20,090 nt of DNA from Gelatiniphilus marinus (lineage in GTDB: Bacteria > Bacteroidota > Bacteroidia > Flavobacteriales > Flavobacteriaceae), in the NCBI RefSeq assembly GCF_042678305.1, contig NZ_JBHUDT010000011.1. One strand, given 5' to 3'. The position numbers and the translations under genes were made by a program. The notes beneath the pieces were generated by a model. The model saw nothing but the letters and a program-made list of their open reading frames with translations, was not told where the DNA came from and searched no databases. Below are positions 6,793 to 14,249 of this stretch, piece after piece. Position 1 is the first letter of the stretch, and each line of letters opens with the position of its first letter.

Positions 6793-9700
6793 TTATTGAT
6801 TAAAATATTGTAGTTGAAATGTGCTTTCTAAATAGTTTATTAAAGCTGTTTGTGCATCTAGCTCGGATTGAATGGCTTCTTTTATTAATTGTGTGAAGCT
6901 AGTGTAATCTATTTCGCCTTCTTTGTACGCCAGTAAAGCACCTGTTTTTTGCTCCTTTGTTAATGGCAATACCTGGTTTTTGTAAAATTCCCAAGAGTTT
7001 TTCCATTTGATATAATTTTCTTTAGCCTGAACAAATTTTGATTGTACTTCTTGCTTTTTGAATTGGACATTGGCTTCGGCTATCTCTTTATCAATTTTGG
7101 TACTTCTAATTTGTGCTTTGTTAGTACCAGACAAAAACGGAATGGAAATACCTGCTTGATAACTGTAAAACCCAGAAATTCCTTCTACTTTTTGTAAACC
7201 ACCTTGAAGATTGAATTTTGGTAAATTATCAGCTTTTGCAACTTTATAATTGGCTGCTGCTTCATTTACAATGTTCTGCGACATACTGTACAACGGATGG
7301 TTTTCAATATTGAACTTTTCAATGTTTAAATCTATTGCAGAATCAAATTCATCAGAAACAGTAAAAATTTCATCTGAAACCAACCATAAATTTAATTGCT
7401 GTAGAGCGATTAGATAATCACTATATGCTTGCATTTTTTTATTTTGAATTTGAAAAGCTTGGTTTTTAGCTGCTGAATATTCTAATCTTGAAATCGCTTC
7501 TACTTCATAATTTAACGCAACAGCTTGTTCGAAATTGGAATAAATGGAATCCAATTCCATATAAAGGTTATAGTTTCTCTTCATTTGATAACATTTTGAC
7601 CAGGCCTTTTTAACTTCTAATTCTAATTCTAATACAGAAAGTTGATAAGCTTTTTGTGCTAATTGTACTCGTTGTTTTTGTAACTTCCTCTTTGAACCAA
7701 TACCAAAAATATTTATATCGGATTGACCTATACCAATGGTTGTGTAGACTCCTTCATCTCCATTAATTTCTTCACCACCTGTAAAGACTTCAGTTGTACC
7801 TAAATCATAAGCAGTAGCTTTTAATTGTTCCTGTTTTGTGATTTCTAACTGTTTTTGCTTTAACAATGGGTAATTCCTTTTAGATAGTTTTACCGCATCC
7901 ATTAAGGTTATTTCAGGAAGTGTATTGTTTATCTGTTGTGCATTACTTTGTTCAGAAAAACCAAACATTAAAAGCAAAACTGCTGTTGCTGTAACCAACT
8001 TTTTATTCGGAATAAATTTAAACGATTTGTTTTCTACCCAATGGTATAAAATTGGTAAAACGAATAAGGTTAGTAATGTAGAAGTTAATAAACCACCAAT
8101 AACAACAGTTGCTAGTGGGCGTTGAACTTCTGCTCCGGCAGATGCCGAAATCGCCATAGGCAAAAAGCCTAATACATCTGTAAAAGCTGTTAGCATAATT
8201 GGTCTGATTCTTCGTTTTGTACCTTCAATAATTCTATCTTTAAGGTTGGTAACACCCTCTTCTTTTAATTCATTCAAACCACTAACCATTACCAATCCAT
8301 TTAAAACTGCAACCCCAAATAGTACTATGAAACCAACACCTGCTGAAATACTAAATGGCATATCACGTAACCATAAAGCTACAACACCACCAATGGTTGC
8401 CATAGGAATAGCTATGTAAATCATTAAAGTTTGTGGCAATGATTTCAATGCAAAATAAATTAACACAAATATTAGCAATAGTGCAATAGGTACAACCGTT
8501 TGTAATCGGTTACTTGCACGTTCCAAATTCTCAAAAGCACCACCATAACGAATGAAATAACCAGATGGTAATTCTAATTGTGCATCTAATTTTGATTTTA
8601 TTTCATTTACTAATGATTTTACATCGCGACCTCTAACATTTACACCTACATAAGTTCTTCTGTTTGTGTTATCTCTACTAATTTGCATTGGTCCTGCTTT
8701 ATAACTTACATCAGCTATTTCACGCAGTGGAATTTGAGTTCCCGAAGGTAGGTTGATGTACAAGTTTTGGACATCTGAAATATCTTTTCGGTTTTGAGAA
8801 TTTAAACGAACTACTAAATCAAAACGTTTTTCACCTTCAAAAATAACACCTGCTATACCACCTGCAAATGCTGATTGTACTGTTTGATTTAAGGTATTTA
8901 TATGAAGTCCGTATTGTGCTAATTTATTTCTATTGTAATTAATAGTCATTTGTGGTAAACCTGTTGTGGCTTCCGCTTTCATATCACCAATACCTTCTGT
9001 ACCTGCAATAATTTTAGATATTTCTTCGGCTTTTTGGGATAAGATGTCAATGTCTTCCCCATATAATTTTATGGCAATATCTTCACGCACACCTTCAAGT
9101 AATTCATTAAAACGCATTTCAATAGGCTGGGTAAACTCATAATTAACACCTGGAACTATTTCAACAGCTTCTTTCATCATCTCTATCAATTCATCTTTTG
9201 AAGTTGTTGTGGTCCACTCACTTTTAGGCTTTAGAATTACAAAAACATCTGCTAAATCCATTGGCATTGGGTCTGTTGGAATTTCAGCTACACCAATACG
9301 ACTAACTATTTTTTCAACTTCCGGAAATTTAGCTTTTACAATTTGCTCTATTTTTGTAGTTGTTTCAATGGTTTCTGTAAGTGAACTTCCTGGTTTTAAT
9401 ATGGCGTGAAATGCAATATCCCCTTCATCAAGCTGCGGAATGAACTCACCACCCATTTTTGTAAACATAAAAACTGCAATTGCGAATAGCACAACTGCAC
9501 TACCTATAATCCACTTTCCTTTTTGTAATGCTCTTTCCAATAAAGGTTGGTATTTGTCTTCTACCCATTGTACAAATTTATCTCCATAAGATTTTTTATT
9601 GTTTTTCGGAGCTCTTAACACTAGTGCAGACATCATTGGCACGTAGGTAAGACAAAGCACCATCGCTCCAATCATAGCGAAAATGAAAGTCATAGCCATT

Positions 9701-11127
9701 GGTTTGAACATTTTTCCCTCAATACCTTGTAAAGCCAAAATTGGAAGAAAAACAATAAGAATAATGAGCTGACCAAAAAATGCAGCATTCATCATCTTTT
9801 TAGAAGCATTAGAAGCTACTTTGTCACGTTCTTTTGCTGTAAGACTCTTCTTTTTTAATATTTGGGATGTAATTAAGAATACTGTACTCTCCACAATAAT
9901 TACAGCACCATCTACAATAATCCCGAAATCAATAGCTCCCAAACTCATTAAATTTGCCCAAACATCAAATACATTCATCAATATAAATGCAAATAATAAT
10001 GATAATGGAATTGTTGAAGCTACTATTAAACCACCTCGCCAATTACCTAATAAGAAAATAAGTACAAATATTACAATTAAAGCTCCTTCAACAAGGTTGT
10101 TTGACACTGTAGATGTTGTTTCGCCAATTAATTTACTTCGATCTAATAATGGCTGAATGATGATTCCTTCAGGTAATGACTTTTCTATTTGAGCCATTCG
10201 TTCTTTTACATTGTTGATAACATTATTGGAATTAGCGCCTTTAAGCATCATTACTAAACCACCAACAACTTCACCTTCTCCATCTTGTGTTAATGCACCA
10301 TAGCGAATTGCAGCACCAAATTGAACTGTCGCAATATCACCAATAGTTACTGGAATATTATTAACGTTTTTGACTGTTATTTTTTTAATGTCTTCTAAAC
10401 TACGCACCAAGCCTTCTCCACGAATAAAATTTGCTTGATGGTTTTTTTCAATGTAAGCACCACCTGTATTTTGATTGTTAGCTTCAAGTGCATTAAATAC
10501 ATCTGTAATAGTTAAACCAATAGCGTTTAAATCGTTTGGATCAACAGCCACTTCGTATTGTTTAATTTTACCACCAATGGCATTTACTTCAACCACACCT
10601 TCTACCATAGCCATTTGTCGCTGTACAATCCAATCTTGCATAGAACGTAGGTCTGCAATACTATATTTGTCTTTAAACTCTGGTGCTACTTTTAATGTAT
10701 ACTGGTAAATCTCTCCTAATCCAGTTGAAATAGGTCCCATTGATGGTTCACCAAAACCTGCAGGAATTTGTTCTTTAACTTCGTTTAGTTTTTCTGCTAC
10801 TAATTGTCGAGGTAAATATGTTCCCATATCATCGTCGAACACAATAGTAACAACCGATAAACCAAAACGAGAAATAGATCTAATTTCCTGTACATTTGGA
10901 AGGTTGCTCATTGCGACTTCAATTGGGTAGGTTACAATTTGTTCAATATCTTCTGTACCTAAATTTGGGGCTTGTGTAATAACCTGTACTTGGTTATTGG
11001 TAATATCTGGAACAGCATCGATGGGTACTTGGGTCATACTCCATATACCTGCTCCAATAATGGTAAGCGTAAGCAAACCAATAATGAATTTGTTATTGAT
11101 TGAAAAATCAATGATTTTATTAATCAT
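6793..11127 (-). CDS. czcA: CzcA-family heavy-metal RND pump fused to a TolC-like channel
   Basis: The 1444 residues combine two proteins. Residues 1-1030 are an HME-type RND proton antiporter that exports divalent metal ions from the periplasm: first membrane segment about 12-30, porter domains about 40-330 and 565-870, and membrane bundles about 340-505 and 875-1030. The proton-relay acids D400, D406 and E413 (AIDFGIIVDGAVIIVE) match the CzcA signature. Residues about 1065-1444 are an outer-membrane efflux protein with two OEP repeats. Between them a signal-peptide-like segment (about 1041-1064, ending QSNAQQ) precedes the TolC part. A family of about 1,040 residues is thus extended by an in-frame TolC, a fusion known in Bacteroidetes. 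The QPIEMRF/TDPMPMD region looks more like Zn/Co/Cd than Cu pumps. The adaptor gene follows after 4 bp. Confidence 0.93.
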   Translation of the reverse strand: MINKIIDFSINNKFIIGLLTLTIIGAGIWSMTQVPIDAVPDITNNQVQVITQAPNLGTEDIEQIVTYPIEVAMSNLPNVQEIRSISRFGLSVVTIVFDDDMGTYLPRQLVAEKLNEVKEQIPAGFGEPSMGPISTGLGEIYQYTLKVAPEFKDKYSIADLRSMQDWIVQRQMAMVEGVVEVNAIGGKIKQYEVAVDPNDLNAIGLTITDVFNALEANNQNTGGAYIEKNHQANFIRGEGLVRSLEDIKKITVKNVNNIPVTIGDIATVQFGAAIRYGALTQDGEGEVVGGLVMMLKGANSNNVINNVKERMAQIEKSLPEGIIIQPLLDRSKLIGETTSTVSNNLVEGALIVIFVLIFLLGNWRGGLIVASTIPLSLLFAFILMNVFDVWANLMSLGAIDFGIIVDGAVIIVESTVFLITSQILKKKSLTAKERDKVASNASKKMMNAAFFGQLIILIVFLPILALQGIEGKMFKPMAMTFIFAMIGAMVLCLTYVPMMSALVLRAPKNNKKSYGDKFVQWVEDKYQPLLERALQKGKWIIGSAVVLFAIAVFMFTKMGGEFIPQLDEGDIAFHAILKPGSSLTETIETTTKIEQIVKAKFPEVEKIVSRIGVAEIPTDPMPMDLADVFVILKPKSEWTTTTSKDELIEMMKEAVEIVPGVNYEFTQPIEMRFNELLEGVREDIAIKLYGEDIDILSQKAEEISKIIAGTEGIGDMKAEATTGLPQMTINYNRNKLAQYGLHINTLNQTVQSAFAGGIAGVIFEGEKRFDLVVRLNSQNRKDISDVQNLYINLPSGTQIPLREIADVSYKAGPMQISRDNTNRRTYVGVNVRGRDVKSLVNEIKSKLDAQLELPSGYFIRYGGAFENLERASNRLQTVVPIALLLIFVLIYFALKSLPQTLMIYIAIPMATIGGVVALWLRDMPFSISAGVGFIVLFGVAVLNGLVMVSGLNELKEEGVTNLKDRIIEGTKRRIRPIMLTAFTDVLGFLPMAISASAGAEVQRPLATVVIGGLLTSTLLTLFVLPILYHWVENKSFKFIPNKKLVTATAVLLLMFGFSEQSNAQQINNTLPEITLMDAVKLSKRNYPLLKQKQLEITKQEQLKATAYDLGTTEVFTGGEEINGDEGVYTTIGIGQSDINIFGIGSKRKLQKQRVQLAQKAYQLSVLELELEVKKAWSKCYQMKRNYNLYMELDSIYSNFEQAVALNYEVEAISRLEYSAAKNQAFQIQNKKMQAYSDYLIALQQLNLWLVSDEIFTVSDEFDSAIDLNIEKFNIENHPLYSMSQNIVNEAAANYKVAKADNLPKFNLQGGLQKVEGISGFYSYQAGISIPFLSGTNKAQIRSTKIDKEIAEANVQFKKQEVQSKFVQAKENYIKWKNSWEFYKNQVLPLTKEQKTGALLAYKEGEIDYTSFTQLIKEAIQSELDAQTALINYLESTFQLQYFNQ

Positions 11128-11221
11128 AGAAAATGTATTAATTCAGTTAAACTATTCGAAATAATTCTGATATAAGAAAATAGAATTACACGAAATGAAA
11201 TGAACCCTTTAGGCTCAAAAT

Positions 11222-11237
11222 TGGATATAGCTATCCA
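11222..11237 (-). terminator. Weak hairpin between the small His-rich gene and czcA
   Basis: TGGATA (11222-11227) and TATCCA (11232-11237) form a perfect 6-bp stem with a 4-nt loop, 13 bp past the stop of the small gene. On the minus strand it is followed by ATTTTG. It could be a partial terminator or attenuator that sets a lower czcA level than the first gene. The rest of the 123-bp gap shows no clear promoter. Confidence 0.35.
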
Positions 11238-11250
11238 TTAAAAAACTGAA

Positions 11251-11646
11251 CTATACTTTAGGTGGCTGGAAAAGTGATTCCAAATATCTGGAAGTGAAGT
11301 TTACTTTATGTAAATTATATTGTTTTTTCTCTTCAAACTTTAGTCGATTGGTTAAAGCCAAATTATTGTTAGCAATAATTAAAACTAAAGGGTGACAGCA
11401 TTGATTATGGGAATGGACTGGTGTATTCTCCTTATCTGGGTTGTGATGATGCTCTTCATTTTTTGCATCGCTGTCAATGTAATCTTCAACTACATAATCA
11501 AGGAAAGAGTCTCCATAAACTTTATGGTCTTGATAATGGGTAATAAGGTTTGAAATTTCTTTAATTGGACCACAAAAGTCCATATCTATGCTTATCCCTT
11601 GAAAAAAGAATAAAATAGACATTGATATGGAAACAAATATTTTCAT
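11251..11646 (-). CDS. Small His-rich exported protein of the metal island
   Basis: I start it at the ATG at 11644-11646 (MKIFVSISMSILFFFQGISI), giving 131 residues; a longer reading would need a TTG at 11667. The N-terminus is a signal peptide or single membrane anchor. The middle has EEHHHNPDKENTPVHSHNQ followed by CCHP, a likely soft-metal-binding stretch. The C-terminal part (about 85-131) is basic and polar. I know similar small proteins next to Bacteroidetes czc operons but no named family. As the promoter-proximal gene of the island it could be a periplasmic metal chaperone or sensor; that is inference. Confidence 0.65.
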   Translation of the reverse strand: MKIFVSISMSILFFFQGISIDMDFCGPIKEISNLITHYQDHKVYGDSFLDYVVEDYIDSDAKNEEHHHNPDKENTPVHSHNQCCHPLVLIIANNNLALTNRLKFEEKKQYNLHKVNFTSRYLESLFQPPKV

Positions 11647-11656
11647 ATAACTTATA

Positions 11657-11700
11657 CAAATATACAAATTATTGAATGCAATGGTTGTGCAAATAAATTG
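11657..11700 (-). promoter_or_regulatory. Likely promoter of the metal-resistance operon
   Basis: On the minus strand TATATTTG (11657-11664) matches the Bacteroidetes -7 consensus exactly, and an overlapping TAATTTG (11665-11671) is a second option. TTTG occurs 25 and 18 nt upstream of these respectively, so the spacing to -33 is not ideal. TGCAA repeats at 11677-11681 and 11688-11692 with an 11-bp period and could be a repressor site. The leader to the ATG at 11646 would be very short. It lies in the 63-bp gap after the Argonaute stop. Confidence 0.4.
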
Positions 11701-11709
11701 ATTGGTAAA

Positions 11710-13770
11710 TTATAAAAACCATAACGCATCTTTAGCATCGTCTGGAACGCCATTATTAAAACGCGGTGCTATTTGTGCTACCATTTCAGGATATTTAATT
11801 GTGATTGGTACATTTTGTTGACGTAAGGATTTCCAATATAGCCTACTAAATTGATACACTTGCTCTATTAGCTTTCTAATCATTTTACTATCATTTAAAG
11901 CCTCTGGTGTAGGACTTGATATTTTAAGTTTTATTGGAAATGAGTAACTTGAATGACTTGGGTATTGAACTGTTGTCTTATACCTTAAATTATTAAATAA
12001 AAGATATTTGTGTTCATCTTTCCTGCCTATATTTATAAAAGTACCACTCATAGGTATTAGCTCACCATTCCAATTTTGGTCGAAAGCAATTATATCTTGA
12101 GATTTTGTTTTATTGATATTTAAAACAAATAAAGGACAAGGCAATTTAAGTTTATCCATCATTTCTAAAACAGGTTGTATTTCCTCATCCTTCATATCCT
12201 TATAAAAGTGAATAACTATTTTTTCAGGTATTTGGTTTGTTGGTACGTATTGATAGATAGCATCACTTAATGCACCCCCTAACTGTTTAACATCAGATTT
12301 ACTGAAATAATGAAATTCATTAAACCTTCCATTATTTTTAAAACTGAATGCACTTGCTACATATCGAATGTTTTCTTCGGTATTTTTAAATGCACCCACA
12401 CCAATAACTAATTCATTTTTAGGTTTGACATTTAGTTGCCAAGGTGTACCATCTAATTTTGCTAATAAGGCTAATGAAATGTTTGTTAAATCGTATATGA
12501 ACTTATGTTGATTTCTTCTAAATCTATCAAACTCTATTACTTGAGATATAATTCTTTTATATAAAAGCTGTTCTTTAACCTTGTAATACACTAACTTTTT
12601 TTCAAGATTGGGTTCGTGCTTGTTAAAAGGGCTTAAATAAATAGCAACGTAATTAATGTTAGGGTCTGATTTAAAGTCTTTTATACCTTGTGAAATTTGA
12701 GGTAATGGATTTTCTAAATCATCAAATACTATATTGACATCATTATCGAAATGTGCTAAAACACCTGCATAAATGTTTAAACCTTTATACCAACTTGTAC
12801 CATCTTCCAATAATTTTTGCAATGCTTCTACTTCTTTAGCATAACTTGTATGATGTATAAAGAAGAAATGCACATTATCTAACTGACAAGGATTTAAAGG
12901 TTTTAAGTTCTTAAAATCTATTTTGGGATTTCTACCAACACCATTTTGGAACAATAAATCATTACTTTCATCAGTTACTTCACCAATGCGATTTATTTCT
13001 ACTGGCAGGTAATCATCATTATTTACAGGGATAACTTTCTTAAATTCATCACTTAAAATGAAATGTTGAATAAACTTATCGATTTTGTGTTTATAACTTA
13101 TATATTTATTGGAATCATCTTTTGGTTCTGGTTGAATATTAAAAGCTGTTCGTAAATCGTTATTCAAAATGGCAAAAGCCTTTGTGTTATCATCAATAAA
13201 TTCCTTTTCCTTATGATATTTTAATAACCTCATTTTATATACAACTTTATTAAGATTTGTTGTTGAGGTATGTTTTATAATTTCAGAAATAGGTTTTTTA
13301 AACACTTTAGCCATACCATCATAAGAAATAACTAACTCACCATATTCACTAACTTCTTTAATTTGTACTTTGACAGTAAACTTATAATACTGTGCAAAAC
13401 TTTTATTTTGATATGATCTATTACCTATCCAAATTTGATTATCATTCACAAAGTTTTGACCAACAAGTTTTTTTATGCTTTTAAAGAATTTTTTGATTCG
13501 CCAATTATAGTAATGCTTTATTAAGTCGGTTGGTTGTTCTTTTAGATTGAGTTTTAAAGGCAAATAACCTTCCTTTTCATAAATAAATGATGTGTAGATA
13601 AAATCAGGATTTTCTTCTTTTATACCAGGAAACAAATCTTCTATATTGGTTGGAAACTTTGTTTTATACAACTTTTGCGCATTTCCAATTTTCTCTTTAC
13701 TTAAATAAAAAGTTATTGGTTTGTCTGGTAAATCAAATGTTATGATATTAAAATATAGTTCCTGACTCAT
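11710..13770 (-). CDS. Prokaryotic Argonaute (MID-PIWI), probably slicer-inactive
   Basis: This 686-residue Argonaute-like protein probably binds a short nucleic-acid guide and a complementary target in the cytoplasm, as a defence against plasmids or phages. Residues about 1-290 are an N/L1/L2-type region (SYDGMAKVFKKP at 149-160); I see no clear PAZ and it seems too short for a full one. MID is about 298-430 and PIWI about 431-686. The guide 5'-end pocket is well kept: YYKVKEQLLYKRIISQ (395-410; Y396, K399, Q410), K438 in AKLDGTPW, and a hydrophobic C-terminus ending in WFL. Aligned by hand with TtAgo and human AGO2, the catalytic tetrad reads G459 (IGVGAF), D493, D525 (HFYKDM) and E662 (YPEM), so the first Asp is missing. 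It starts 20 bp after the XRE gene stop. No effector domain is fused or adjacent. Confidence 0.88.
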   Translation of the reverse strand: MSQELYFNIITFDLPDKPITFYLSKEKIGNAQKLYKTKFPTNIEDLFPGIKEENPDFIYTSFIYEKEGYLPLKLNLKEQPTDLIKHYYNWRIKKFFKSIKKLVGQNFVNDNQIWIGNRSYQNKSFAQYYKFTVKVQIKEVSEYGELVISYDGMAKVFKKPISEIIKHTSTTNLNKVVYKMRLLKYHKEKEFIDDNTKAFAILNNDLRTAFNIQPEPKDDSNKYISYKHKIDKFIQHFILSDEFKKVIPVNNDDYLPVEINRIGEVTDESNDLLFQNGVGRNPKIDFKNLKPLNPCQLDNVHFFFIHHTSYAKEVEALQKLLEDGTSWYKGLNIYAGVLAHFDNDVNIVFDDLENPLPQISQGIKDFKSDPNINYVAIYLSPFNKHEPNLEKKLVYYKVKEQLLYKRIISQVIEFDRFRRNQHKFIYDLTNISLALLAKLDGTPWQLNVKPKNELVIGVGAFKNTEENIRYVASAFSFKNNGRFNEFHYFSKSDVKQLGGALSDAIYQYVPTNQIPEKIVIHFYKDMKDEEIQPVLEMMDKLKLPCPLFVLNINKTKSQDIIAFDQNWNGELIPMSGTFINIGRKDEHKYLLFNNLRYKTTVQYPSHSSYSFPIKLKISSPTPEALNDSKMIRKLIEQVYQFSRLYWKSLRQQNVPITIKYPEMVAQIAPRFNNGVPDDAKDALWFL

Positions 13771-13790
13771 AAGACTTGGGTTTATTAATT

Positions 13791-14084
13791 CTACTTCTTG
13801 CTCAATCTATTAATTTTTTGTTCTACAATTTTGAGGATTTCCGTACTGTTCTTTTCATCTTTTAACATAAAGACAATTTTATCTGCCATCCAGAATTGAA
13901 GCAATTCATTTTTATTTTGTTTTAATACTTTGGCTAATGCTTCAGCTTGCTCTTTACGAGCCATACGAGTACCACGTTCAATTTTACTTAAAAGTGCCGT
14001 ATCAATATTCATTTGAGAAGCAACTTCTCTTAATAATAATTGCTTTTCTTCTCGTATTTCTCTGATGTATTCTCCAAACGTCAT
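13791..14084 (-). CDS. XRE-family HTH regulator paired with the Argonaute
   Basis: I start it at the ATG at 14082-14084 (MTFGEYIREIREEKQLLLRE), 97 residues; this is the usual beginning of Bacteroidetes XRE proteins, and the longer reading would need a TTG at 14108 inside an operator-like repeat. The Cro/C1-type HTH spans about 8-62, with LREVASQMNIDTALLSKIER. The C-terminal 35 residues are basic and helical (ILKIVEQKINRLSKK). Relatives in Bacteroidetes often precede restriction-modification or other defence genes, like C proteins. Here it precedes the Argonaute by 20 bp, so it is probably the transcriptional switch of that gene, though a direct role with the Argonaute cannot be excluded. Confidence 0.85.
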   Translation of the reverse strand: MTFGEYIREIREEKQLLLREVASQMNIDTALLSKIERGTRMARKEQAEALAKVLKQNKNELLQFWMADKIVFMLKDEKNSTEILKIVEQKINRLSKK

Positions 14085-14096
14085 TTTGGGGATATT

Positions 14097-14149
14097 TTGA
14101 CTTGTCAATATTTGTCTAATGTAAGAAAAAGAAAATAAGAACTAACAAA
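14097..14149 (-). promoter_or_regulatory. Operator-like repeats and possible promoter of the XRE-Argonaute operon
   Basis: TTGACTTGTCAA (14097-14108) is an inverted repeat with 5-bp arms. TTGTC recurs at 14102-14106 and 14112-14116, a 10-bp period that puts both copies on one DNA face. On the minus strand a loose promoter lies just upstream: TTTG (14146-14149), 22 nt, TACATTAG (14116-14123). The repeats would sit at the transcription start, 13-32 bp before the XRE start codon, a natural place for autorepression. The promoter match is imperfect. Confidence 0.4.
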
Positions 14150-14170
14150 AAGATATTAACAATTATAAAC

Positions 14171-14249
14171 AGGAAATGAGGAAGTTAAGGATTTGAGGAT
14201 ATAAAGTATTTTTATAAATCCTCGTTTCCTTAAAATCCTCAAAATCCTT
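14171..14249. other. Interleaved inverted repeats at the end of the helicase gene
   Basis: AAGGATTTGAGGAT (14187-14200) faces ATCCTCAAAATCCTT (14235-14249) with a single bulge. AGGAAATGAGGA (14171-14182) faces ATCCTCGTTTCCT (14218-14230) with one mismatch. The order is B, A, B', A', so the two stems interleave as in an H-type pseudoknot; cross-pairing of the similar arms is also possible. A' overlaps the stop codon of the DUF3987 gene (14248-14250). It could be a terminator without a T-run, an RNA element in the message, or a protein-binding site. Confidence 0.5.

Noticed and set aside
14085..14108. N-terminal extension of the XRE protein from a TTG
   Set aside because: It would place the start inside an operator-like inverted repeat, and the ATG at 14084 gives the usual family N-terminus.
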